Shown piece by piece: positions 32,790-42,800 of a stretch of DNA of 64,000 nucleotides. Both the position numbers and the translations under genes were made by a program. The first letter of the stretch is position 1. Every line of letters begins with the position of its first letter. The notes below the pieces were generated by a model. The model made no database searches and was not told the DNA's origin. It saw only the letters and a list, made by a program, of their open reading frames with translations. The DNA is taken from NCBI RefSeq assembly GCF_030272615.1, contig NC_081406.1, positions 169,041,861 to 169,105,860 on the forward strand, written 5' to 3'. Origin of the DNA: Cryptomeria japonica. Taxonomy: Eukaryota > Streptophyta > Pinopsida > Cupressales > Cupressaceae.

Positions 32790-34090
32790 ATTTCAACTAT
32801 AGATTTCAAATGACATGGGATGGAATCCCATTATTGGTAAAGCCTTCATCAAACCATGCTTTTTTTATATTTTCTTAAGGCTTTGAACAGTGACATAGCA
32901 GCTATGATTCAATCTATGGGAGGAAATAATCTCCCATTAGCTTATGAGACTGTCATGAGGGAAAAAAAAATCTTAATATAGTCAGGAAAGTTGTCCCCTA
33001 GGCCTCCAATTCCCTTATTTCCTGAGGCTCCTACCCAACAACTTGTTTTAGCACTGATACCAACGGCATCTTCAAGCCATTTGCTTCCACCTACACCCCC
33101 TCCAGTCTTTCAAATCCAAGATTTCATGGCTACTATGAAGGCTTCAATGCAAAAAATGAGTTGAGAACTACAAGGATCTGGAAATGAATTGGTCTTAGTC
33201 AAGAGACAGTTGCCACAGACTAACCATAGGCCTTATCAGCCCCAAAACCAGAACTATCAGCAACAAAGGCCTAATTTTTAAGGGCAAAACCAATGGAGCA
33301 ATGCTAGGCCCTTGAACAATTTGAATACCATAGCTACAAGCATCTCAAAGGCTATAGTGCCAATTCAAAACAATCTTGCTCAGGAGCAGGATTGGTGTGT
33401 CCTATGCAATCAGCCACATAATCAGACCTCATGTCAGAATGGTGAGTTTTCTCAAGCCTTGGTGGCACAAGAGGAGCCACCAACATCAAGGAAGCAACAA
33501 TTTGTTGATTGTCCTAGTCATACACAAAGGGATACAACTTTCATGAATTGGAAGGAGGCTGATTTTTGTGGCATGAAACAGACAAGTGGGGATAATGTGG
33601 CCAACAACACGAGATCAAAAAGGAGGGCCATAGATCCTAGTGCTAATTCTACAACGACAGCTAAAAATACAACTATAGCTCAAGCTTCACAACCTTTCCT
33701 ACAATATTCAATACCAAAGACCCCTGATAAGGTGACTACTCCGAACAAAGAGCAAAAATTGACACAAAATGTCAAGGAGGGAGAGCCACCTAAGATTCCT
33801 ATCACACCAAAACTGGACCTTGTTGCAAAGGTCCCTACTAAGGTTGTCATCCCCTTTAATATTGTTGAATAGATGAAGAGGTCCAACCTCAATGTATGAA
33901 TGTGGGATTCTCTGGATATCCCATCTCAAAGAGGCCTACTTTAGGAAATCCTAAAGGGGATGGATGTTGCAGAAGGTACCAGTCAAGGTTGCAGTTCTTC
34001 AACTTCCACAAGCTTGGTGCAACCTTTGTAGATAGAGAGTTCAAAAAAAATCAGTAAGCCTCCCCCTTAATTATCTGTCATTAATCATAG
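32790..34090 (+). pseudogene. G2 gag, C-terminal part
   Basis: The frame from 13344 continues (NYRFQMTWDGIPLLVKPSSNHAF). It shifts by one base in a T-run near 32860-32875 and goes on as YFLKALNSDIAAMIQSMGG. A Pro-rich segment, a Gln/Asn-rich QNQNYQQQRPNF region and a 186-codon open stretch (33312-33872) with CVLCNQPHNQTSC, a zinc-knuckle-like motif, follow. Stops lie near 32980, 33160 and 33279. It is the nucleocapsid end of a Tat-type Gag. Confidence 0.75.
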
Positions 34091-34650
34091 GATATAAACT
34101 TGTTCATAATTACATGATAGATAGTGGGGCTAGTAGTTCAGTTATGCCAAAAGAGATAGTTGGTCACCTAGGTATCAAGTTTGAACCTATTACAAGAGGG
34201 GTGTTGTAGCTTGATGACACATCAATTTAGACTGTGGGAGTCATTAAATATTTAAATCTAACCTTCCATGCTTGCCTGGGTTGTAGTGTAGTGCAAGACA
34301 TCTCAATGATTGACCTTCTTGATTATTTTTCCATTTGTTTATCTAGGGAATTCACTACCAAGATAGGTGGCTACCTATCTTCTGACTAGTCTCACATGTT
34401 GTTTAAGAAAAGATATGGTACCAAAGTAACCATTAGGGCCGAAATTATTGCCAATAATCATATAGAGCCTTATACCCCAATTACTATCAACATGAATTAT
34501 ACTCTCCATCAGGAGAAAGAAGAAATTTTAATAAGAGAGCCTTTAACTCAATTGGATGAGGTTCCTAACTAACTACTTGATGAGTGGGCAAATGCATTTC
34601 AGTTTGACCCCATTGATTAGGTCAATGATACCGACCAGGTACATATTATA
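34091..34650 (+). pseudogene. G2 aspartic protease
   Basis: A YMIDSGASSSVMPKEI motif around 34110-34160 is the retroviral-type aspartic protease active site, with the DSG intact. It is followed by GIKFEPITRG and a long tail with stops near 34207, 34228, 34387, 34570 and 34618. It would process Gag-Pol. Confidence 0.75.
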
Positions 34651-34700
34651 TACATAAAGAAGACACCCCCATTCCCAATCTTGCAAAGGAGGATAATTAT

Positions 34701-35110
34701 ATGCAAGGGATATGGGACATGTTCTTTGATGGTTCAAGGAACAAAAATAGTGTTGGGGCTAGTGTATTGTTGATCTCTCCCAAGGGGGAGAAATATTTCT
34801 TTTCTTCCAGGCTTTAGTTTAGTTGCACTAACAATGTAGCTGACTATGAAGCTTTGATTTTGGGTCTCCAAATATCATAGAGGAGAGGGATCAAATCTTT
34901 CAAGGTGTATGGAGACATTGATTTGATTGTAAATCAGGTTTGAGCTCAGAATACCACCAAGAACAACCTTCTCAAGTCCTACAAGCATAGATCATGGGAC
35001 CTAATTGAGGGATTTGAGGCCTTGGCCTCCAATATTTCTAGTGTCCCTAGAAATCAAAATAAACATGCTGATAAACAAGCAACAGTAGGTACCTAGTATG
35101 GCATTCCATC
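34701..35110 (+). pseudogene. G2 additional (archaeal-type) RNase H
   Basis: The frame reads IWDMFFDGSRNKNSVGASVLL, VADYEALILGLQ, VYGDIDLIVNQV and NQNKHADKQA. These are the four acidic positions (Asp, Glu, Asp, Asp) of the additional RNase H found in Tat-type gypsy elements, all kept. Stops near 34819, 34879 and 34945 break the frame. It lies between protease and reverse transcriptase. In the best-known Tat elements, and in G1b here, this domain comes after the ordinary RNase H and next to integrase, so the order is unusual. Domain identity is by motif reading only. Confidence 0.7.
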
Positions 35111-35205
35111 TCATATTGTAGTGGAGAAGGAACAATAGATTAGACTTGTGGTGACACCTGCAGTACCTGATAACCAATTGAATTGGTAGGTCTTTGATTC
35201 TCATC

Positions 35206-36890
35206 AACTAATTATGAACTTCATGCAATATGAAATGGAGTTCTCCCATAGTAAGAAGGGCATGCTACATGAACAGTATGGAGATCAAATCATGCAGCTC
35301 GGATCTAACAAATTGTCCAAGGGGTTGATCACCTTGGAGGGGATCTTCAACCATGATGATCAAATAAAACGGAGAGAAATGAACCTAGCCGACAAGAAAG
35401 GAGACTACAAATCAGTAGCCATGGCAGAAGGAATAGCTCTCAATTTGGGGAAGGTATGTTCCCAATCAGATCAAAATACTTTTGTCAATCTTTTTTCAAG
35501 AGTATAATGATATTTTTTCTTCTACCTATGAGGATCTAAAAGGGTTTGATCCTAGTCTAGCTCAACATACCATAGAGTTAGATCCTAATGTTAAACCAGT
35601 CAAACAAAAGAAAAGGCCTATAAATCCAAAAATTGAGCCTTTAATGAGGAGAGAATTATCCAAGGTTATAGAATCTAGCATTAATTTTCCAATTAAGCAT
35701 TCTTCTTGGGTATCCAATCTTGTTCTAGTTAGGAAGAAAAATGAGGAAATCAAACTATGTGTAGACCTTAGGGACCTCCACAGAACCTCCCTTAAAGACC
35801 ATTATCCCCTTCCTTCAATGGAACAAATTTTAGCCAAGGTTAGTGGCTCTGAAAGATTTTAATTCTTGGATGGATACTTAGGGTATAACCAAATCTTAGT
35901 CCAAGAATCTAACCAATACAAGACTACATTCACTACTAAATGGGGCACTTATGCCTATTATAAGATGCCTTTTGGACTAACAAATACAAGTGCAACTTTT
36001 CAAAGAGCCATGGATATGGCTTTTAAGGGAGTATTAGCAGAATTTGTACTAGTATATCTTGATGATATTACTCTATACCCCAAGCATGCGGCATACTACT
36101 TTGCTCATCTTGAGCAAGTTTTCAAAAAGTGCAGGGAATATGGTGTGTCATTGAACCCCAACAAGTGTGTATTTGCCACTGATCAGGGAAAAATACTTAG
36201 ACACATTGTATCCAGAGATGGTCTAGCCATAAACCCAGAGAGAGTGGAAGCCATTGTGTCTCTTCCACTTCCACATCATAAGAAGGGACTTTAGAGCTTT
36301 CTGGGTAGAATCAAGTTTGTTAGAAGGTTTATCCCAAACCTTGCAGCCTTGGTCAAGCCCCTCACAACCATGTTGAAGAAGGATTTACCCTTCAAATGGA
36401 CTAAGGTGGGATTTGATCAGATCAAATAGGTCATTGCTCATGCTCCTTCCCTAGTAAATCCAAACTATGAGAAGGATTTCATTCTTTACACCTTGGGAGG
36501 AGAATCAAGTATATATGTCATCCTAACACGGTTAAATTGGGAAAATTTGGAGCAGCCCATAGATTTTTTCAGTGAAGGCCTAAAGGATTATGAATTCAGG
36601 TACAACTATGTGGAAAAACAAGCCATTATAGTTGTGAGAGAATTAAAAAAGTTCAGACACATGCTCTCAAACAACATAATCCAGCTCCTAGTCCCACATG
36701 CTAGTGTTAAGGATTTCCTTCTCAACAAGGATATGGGTGAGAAGAGAGCTAGATGGATTACTAAGGTCATGGAGTATGACCTTGACATAAAAATTACCAG
36801 GTTCGTAAGGGGAAGAGAACTCTGTGAGCAGTTCAATTCATCTTTTGGGAAAGATTTAGAGACCTCCCTCTTGTTGTAGGAAGAAGAACA
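35206..36890 (+). pseudogene. G2 reverse transcriptase and RNase H
   Basis: A linker (LADKKGDYKSVAMAEG, NLGKVCSQSDQNTF) leads through a frame change in a T-run at about 35492 into reverse transcriptase. There it reads HTIELDPNVKPVKQKKRP, WVSNLVLVRKKN, LCVDLRDLHRT, then YYKMPFGLTNTSATFQRAM and the catalytic LVYLDDITLYPKH. Stops lie at 35860 and 36292. RNase H follows: FILYTLGGESSI, YNYVEKQAIIVVRELKKFRHML and a WITKVMEYDLDIK stretch. The RNase H Asp expected before the basic loop appears lost. Confidence 0.85.
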
Positions 36891-38143
36891 GGTTCATAAC
36901 CAGGGAGATGCGCAAACCAGTTGTTTGGAAGTTATGTCTTCCTTTTTAAAGGATGGTAGTTATCCTTCTCACTTTGATAGGACCAAGAGAAGGTATCTTA
37001 GATTGTAGTCCATCCCCTATGTCTTAGTGGATGGTATATTATTGAAAAGAAGCTTAGATGGTGTCTCGCTGAGGTGCATCAATGGAGATCGGACCAACAA
37101 GATCTTAGAGGAATTCCATAATGGGCCCTCTGGTGGCCATTTCTCAGCAAGAACTACAACTATGAAGATCATGAGAGAAGGCTATTATTGGCCTTCTCTA
37201 TTCAATGATGTTCATAAATGGGTTACACAGTGCAAAGAATGTGCACTTTTTGTAGGAAAGGAAGGGTTAGTCGTCCTTCAACTTCATCCCATTTCAACTG
37301 ATCAACCCTTTGCACAATGGGGGCTTGATTTGATTGGCCCTATCAATCCAATGTCAAGTGCAGGCCTTAAGTGGATTTTGGCTGCCTCAGACTATTTCAC
37401 AAGGTGGACAGAGGTTGTTGCTTTGAAGAACGCAACCGATAATTGCAAATAGATTTGGAGCCCCTTCCACCATCATATCCAACAATGCCAAGGCCTTTGT
37501 GGGATCTCAGATCAGTCTATGGGCAGTCCAACATGATGTGTTTCTAAAAACATAATCAAATTATCATCCTCAAGGCAATGGATTGGTTGAGTCCTCTAAC
37601 AAGAATCTAATCAAGATCATCAAAAGGACTCTTGAGGATAATAAGAGAGCATGACACTTAAGGTTGGGAACAACCCTATGAGCTTATAGGATTAATCCCA
37701 AGACAGCAATGGGTAATTCTCCTTACATGCTAGTATATGAGAGGGAAGCTAGGCTCCCCCTATCCCTTGAGTTGACATCCCTAGACCTGGCACATCAGTT
37801 GGAGCTCCTGGAAAATGATGCCTTGTCAGTAAGGTATGTTGAACTTATAGAGCTTAAAGAGGTTAGACAGAAGGCCAAGAAGACCTTAAATGCCCATCAA
37901 GGATAGATAAAGAGGTATTTTGATAGGAGAGCGAAGTTGAGGACCTTCCAAGTCAGAGATTTTGTCCTAAAATGGGATGCTGATAGAGCGAAATCTAAGA
38001 GGCAGTCAAAATTTGATGCAACATGGAATGGTCCCTATGTGATTATAGGTTGCAAGGAGGCTAATGCTTTCAAGTTAGCCAGGTTGAATGGAGAGGATGT
38101 CCCCATTGCAGTGAATGGGATTCACCTTAAAGCATTCACTTAA
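36891..38143 (+). pseudogene. G2 integrase
   Basis: It begins YVLVDGILLKRSLDG, with the H2C2 zinc finger from HNGPSGGHFSARTT to CKECALF. The core has the first Asp in WGLDLIGPI. A small deletion near 37441-37450 shifts the frame. The second Asp position reads Asn (SNNAKAFVG) and the Glu is kept (GLVESSNKN). Two TGA codons near 37651 and 37678 replace Trp. The C-terminus has VRDFVLKWDAD and the GPY/F-type WNGPYVIIG, ending at 38143. Inactive because of the lost Asp and frame breaks. Confidence 0.82.
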
Positions 38144-38366
38144 AGGGTTGATGTTGCAGCTTCTGTTGTAAATATTTTAATTTATGTTCTTTTTCTTTCC
38201 AACAAGTGTGTGTGCACAGGCTATTCTCCAAAATGGCAAAATTTTGACTTTTTTAGGGGAAAAGATTTATCTTTTTCTTTCAGATTTTGAATTTGTGCCC
38301 AATGGACTTCAAGGCTACTGATCAATGTTCCAAGCAGGCTTGTCACCCCCTCTGAGTCGCCAGAAA
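38144..38366 (+). other. G2 3' untranslated region
   Basis: No gene. AGGGGAAAAGA at about 38256 is the best purine-rich tract, but it lies 100 bases from the LTR start. The bases directly before the LTR (GAGTCGCCAGAAA) are not a clear polypurine tract. Confidence 0.45.
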
Positions 38367-40316
38367 TGTTGGCAATTTTTGTGCCAACCTTAAAAGTGAA
38401 TTTCTTGCATGATAAGATCACACGAGATAAGAAAGTCAAGATAAAGCTAAGAATGCTTATCCCATGGAGATAAATGGACACAACAAAGACCGCGTGGGAT
38501 AAGAAAAATAACAAAGAAAAGTGAGATGAGTGGGCTCAAGTTCTTTTTCAAGGTTGACCAGTTCAATCGATCAACTCACTTAAGTTCAACCGACTAGAGG
38601 GCTCCTGGTCATTTGTGGACTAGTTTCCCCTTTCCTCTTACTGGTTGTAGGATTTTCAAACGCAACAAAGCACGTAGGATAAGAAACATCAAAGGCAAGG
38701 AAGCTTTTCTCTTATCCCATGGGATAAAATAGATGCACCAACTATGTCATGAGATAAGCTTGCATGGGGAAAAGATAGGCTTTCCCCTTATCCTGCGAGG
38801 TTAGAAAGACATCAGTGATGATACACATGATAGGAAGGTAACTAAGGCTGATGTGTTTCCTCTAATCCCTCAGAGTTAAAGGGGATACAATGTGATGCCA
38901 CGTGATAAGAAGCGAAGGAGATAAAGTGACAAATGCTTATCCTGCAGGGTAAAGCAAAGGCTCAAAGAGGGCCACGGGATAAGAAACATAAAGGCAAATG
39001 TGTGTTTTCCCCTTATCCCGTGGGGTGAAAAGGTCAACAAGAAAGTTTCGTGGGATAAGAACTCAGTGCAGTCAATGGTCAAACTCAACCAAGGAAGCGT
39101 GGACCTAGGGTGCCATGTCGGACATCTATAGCTATTGAATTTTCATAAAGGCCCGATCCAACGACCATGTTTTAATCTTGCATTGGTCCTATTGGGTGCT
39201 TGCATGGAGAGATCTTGTGCATCCATCTTCACGTGAATCTCTCAGATCGACGGCAGACGTTTGAATTCACTGTGGTCATTGGGTTTTGAATGCTCTGTAC
39301 AAGGGTGGTTGTTGACTCGATGGTCGAGGACATTTTGTGCTCAGTTGACACCCATTTCAGACCCGATCTCGCTCCAACCACTAGATTTCAATGTCATAAC
39401 TCCAGAGGTAAGCCCTGCAGGCTAATTTCACATTCCACCATGCTTTTTCAATGCAATACAGAAATATTTTGTCCCTACACATGTACCCAACCATGCTTGT
39501 TGAAAGGGATTACTTCACCAGGGAGTTTGTTTTTCTCTTTTCTAGGCTTCAAGACATCTTCCAGAGGGTGTTCCAACATGTATTCAAATCTGTCGATCTA
39601 ATCTTCTCCCCCCTCAAATATTTTGTAACCCAACCCTGGTTAGGGTTAGGGTTTTCATCAGTTGTAACCATCTCAGTTATGCTTGAACTATAAAGTCAAT
39701 TTTGTAACCCATTATCAGGATCTTCTCCTCTTTTTTCTCTTATAGTAATCCATGATTTCTGCAATTGTAAAACTCACCTTGTCTCTGCATTAATAGAATT
39801 GGTTCTCCTTACCTAGTTTCAGTTTATGCAAACTTGTGTATCTCTTTTACCTGTTTGTATGGATGCATCTTTCTTTCTTTCTCAACATCTATGACAGTGT
39901 TGACTCCTCTTAGGGTGGCATTTGAGAACATTGTTCATCCCTCTACCATAGTTAAGAATTCCAACCTTGACTCGGTCTTAGAAAGCTAGACATATATAGA
40001 AATTTGTGTATCTTTTGGGTAGTTTTATTGATGTTCTATGCAATTATAGGTGAGGGTAGATCATCTTTCAGTCTAGGTGCAAACCTTATTTCCCTTCTTT
40101 CATGGAACCCTTTTCTCTCCCCTTTTCCCTGTCAAAGCATAGATTAGCTATATCATTGTTGGGGTTGGTCCAACACCTGCATCAAATTGGAAAGGAAGTC
40201 AGCCTTCTCTAGAGATTCAACTCCACTTCTACAAGTACCACACTTGGGAGGTTGTTTCCATGTTTCACAAGGTTGATGATCAAGCTTGATCATCAAGGGT
40301 GCAAACTTTTGTTACA
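38367..40316 (+). repeat. G2 3' LTR
   Basis: It starts TGTTGGCAATTTTTGTGCC, itself a small inverted repeat (TTGGCA/TGCCAA), and ends AACTTTTGTTACA. The last 560 bases match 12004-12570. The first third is a tandem array of 75-bp units. The start is chosen from the TG and the preceding context rather than from a matching 5' LTR, so it is less certain than the end. Confidence 0.65.
38401..39062. repeat. 75-bp tandem array with alternating GATAAG/CTTATC motifs in G2 LTR
   Basis: GATAAG-type anchors occur at 38426, 38498, then 38678, 38753, 38829, 38904, 38978 and 39054 (steps of 74-76 in the second block). CTTATCC-type anchors lie at 38456, then 38711, 38787, 38862 (degenerate), 38936 and 39012. 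Each half unit carries a CACG/CGTG- or CCCATGGG-like dyad. The stretch 38510-38670 is degenerate. Confidence 0.85.
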
Positions 40317-40369
40317 ACACAACATATTACAACGCTTAAGTTGATACTTAACATATTGAATCTTCTTAA
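40317..40369. other. Short spacer between G2 and C4
   Basis: 53 bases of AT-rich sequence between the end of the G2 LTR and the start of the C4 LTR. Nothing recognisable. Confidence 0.5.
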
Positions 40370-42726
40370 TGTTGGCATTGTTGTCATTGATATCAAGGGA
40401 TGTCAAGAGGTTGCAGATAAGTAGGTAGCAATCATGCATAATAAGATAAGAGAAGAGATGTGAAGCGCATAAAACGTAGGTTATGCAATCATGCATGCAA
40501 TTGTGCATAACATGACATGTTATGCTACAAAGGCCTTCACTAATCTCTTTGACTCCACATGTTGGGAGTGGTCTAGAGTTACGTGTTGTTGTCGTGTACA
40601 TGTAAGGCCTCTTTGGTGTGTCAGTTGTCCCACTCAAAACTTGGCAGGCAAGTCTTTTGTGTTTGACTGAGTCATGAGTTGGGTGTGGTGAGCCATGATT
40701 CCCATGCAGTAGCAATTGTTTGGTTCAAGTTTGTTCGTGTGTCCCTCGATGTGTTCAAATGAAGGAAATAGACCATGTGGGATAACATTTGAATGAAGAG
40801 AAGGCCATCAGCAACTACCCTGCAATGTTGAAAAGTAAGATGCACTAGTTGTGTGGGATAAAAGTCTCATAGAGGTTGAAGACCCCCTACTATCCTGCAG
40901 CGTAATGGACAAGAGGTTTGTGACCGTGCGTGATAACAATGACAAAGGCACACTAGATTCTCCCCACTATCCCGCCACCGCTGATGACCAAAGAAAGTTG
41001 GTCCTGTGGGATAAGAAAGTAATGGAAGAATAGAGGCTTCTCACTATCTCACTTCGTCGAAGTGTGGGAAGCGATGGTCGTGTGGGGTAACACAAGTAGA
41101 AGCGATATATGGCTCACACTATCCCACACCATTCAATATGGGTGTGTGATGGTCATGCAGGATAAGATAGTGAAATGAGAGAAGGGTCCTACTATCCTGC
41201 AACATGCAGAGGGATGAAAAGAGGACCCTGCAGGGCAAAAGAGAATAAAGAGAACTACAAAGTCTCTTAACCCGCATGGGTTAAGAGTTCACATTGAGAG
41301 TCGTGTAGGCTAACAAAGCTAAAGGGAGACATGTACCCTATTGTCTTCCAATGTCAAAGACCATAAGTTAGAACTCTTGTTGGGAAAGATAAATTGAAAA
41401 TTAGTGCATCTCACCAGCCGATATGGGTAAAGAGAACTCGTAATTGATGATGCAAGATAATGAAAAGAAAGAATGAGGTATCCCAATTGGAGTCGATAGT
41501 CCACGTGGGGTTTGACCAAGGTTGACTTGGTGACTTGGATTTTGACCAAGAAGACATGTGATGACATCTATGCATTCTGATAGTCATAGAGATTTATGTG
41601 GAAGTTGATCAACCTTGATTGAATGATCTGGACAAAGAAAATGGAGACATGTGGCTCCTTGACTTGTCGAGGGGAATATCTGATGCGTAGAAGTCAATGA
41701 TGAAGGATCAAAGTATGGTAGTTGTCAATCTTTTCTGGGTAGGTCGACAGAGGATGGAGAATGCATTAATGGTGACTAAGTTGCAGGTTGGTTGTGTGGC
41801 TTGAGGAAGAATTCTTGATCTCTTCAGGCAGAGAAAGATTACTAAATTTAGTAATCTAAGTACAGAGAACAATCTGAAGAAAGATAGGATGCATTTACTA
41901 CAAGGAGAAAATGTGAGATCATATTTAGGACAACGAATAAATTCTTTAGAAGTGTAGATCTCGAAGACAACCATCTTGAATAAAATATTCAAGATTATTG
42001 TAAAGGAAAAATATGGTTTGTATAGAGTCAATCAAATCCAGCAGTAGATGTAATTTGAGATTTGACATTGGTAGGTGTGGCTTTTGAGACAGAAATAGAG
42101 GTGGAAATAAATATATCTCAACATGTTGACTTATGGTGTGAAGTACAAAGAAGTATTGAAGGGTGTGATGTTGTTGCCGAGAGAAAATAGAGAAATCAAT
42201 AAAAGTGGAGAAAGCAAGAATAGAACAAGAATAGAGTATTCTCTAAAGTGAAGTAGTAGCAGATAGAAGAAGACAACCAGACAGAGGAAGAACCTCAGTA
42301 GGTAGAGATATTCATTGTCAAGATATGAGAAATTTGTAAGTGTTACATAACTCATTTATAACAAGGTTTCATCATTGCATTGAAAATTTTGATAATCATT
42401 GTAAATCTTTGAGTGGATTCTTAGAGCAGGGGTAAGTGCTCCTTTGAGTAGGTGCTCATAAATTCAGGGGTTGGTGCTCCTTGGGTTTGTGCCCTTAACT
42501 TTGTAATTTTTTATTCACCGTGAGACTGGATTGGATCAGTAGACTTTAATATCTATTCTCACCGAGGCTTTTCTCACATTGGGTTTTCCTCGTACATCTA
42601 GTGTTGTAGTTTGATTTGTGTGTGTATGTTCTTAATTAATCTGTTGTTTCAGTACATGCAAACATAATTAAAAGTTTTTAAAATACACTGATTCACCCCC
42701 CTCTCAGTGTCCATTTGTGTTCTTCA
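40370..42726 (+). repeat. C4 5' LTR
   Basis: It starts TGTTGGCATTGTTGTCATTG and ends TGTTCTTCA, two bases before the PBS. It contains a 76-bp tandem array at 40771-41340 and the conserved CACCCCCCTCTCAG block at 42695. At about 2.36 kb it is much longer than the C1, C3 or C6 LTRs. No second copy exists in the window, so the left edge rests on the terminal motif shared with related LTRs. Confidence 0.75.
40771..41340. repeat. 76-bp tandem array with alternating GTGGGATAA/CTATCC motifs in C4 LTR
   Basis: TGTGGG-type anchors occur at 40776, 40852, 40927, 41005, 41081, 41156, 41229 and 41304 (steps 76, 75, 78, 76, 75, 73, 75). The opposite-strand anchors CTATCC/CTACCC occur at 40815, 40890, 40967, 41044, 41119, 41192 and 41266. 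That gives about seven and a half imperfect copies. Confidence 0.92.
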
Positions 42727-42728
42727 AT

Positions 42729-42740
42729 TGGTATCAAGGC
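42729..42740 (+). other. C4 primer binding site
   Basis: TGGTATCAAGGC lies two bases after the LTR end. It is the initiator-methionine PBS with G-to-A and A-to-G changes in its last four bases (TGGTATCAGAGC). Confidence 0.8.
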
Positions 42741-42800
42741 GCTAGGTTCCCTTACTGTAAATATTCCTCTAGCTTGGGTAGATCCTATCTTGTCAACACA

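Larger units (their letters stand above)
12571..40316 (+). mobile_element. G2: Tat-like Ty3/gypsy retrotransposon split by a 19.4 kb insertion
   Basis: The internal region starts at 12571 with a PBS-like site and gag, is interrupted from 13345 to 32789 by the copia element C1, and resumes at 32790 in the same reading frame. It continues as gag end, protease, extra RNase H, reverse transcriptase, RNase H and integrase to 38143, then an LTR at 38367-40316. Without the insertion the internal region is about 6.3 kb. Many stops and several frameshifts make it non-functional. The 5' LTR matches the 3' LTR only over its last roughly 570 bases. Confidence 0.8.

Noticed and set aside
39290-39693. Open frames of 80-103 codons in the G2 LTR
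   Set aside because: No motif, inside an LTR, overlapping one another in different frames.
38401-41340. CRISPR-like array
   Set aside because: Regular spacing is present but the units are imperfect throughout, without identical repeats and unique spacers, and the setting is a plant retrotransposon LTR.
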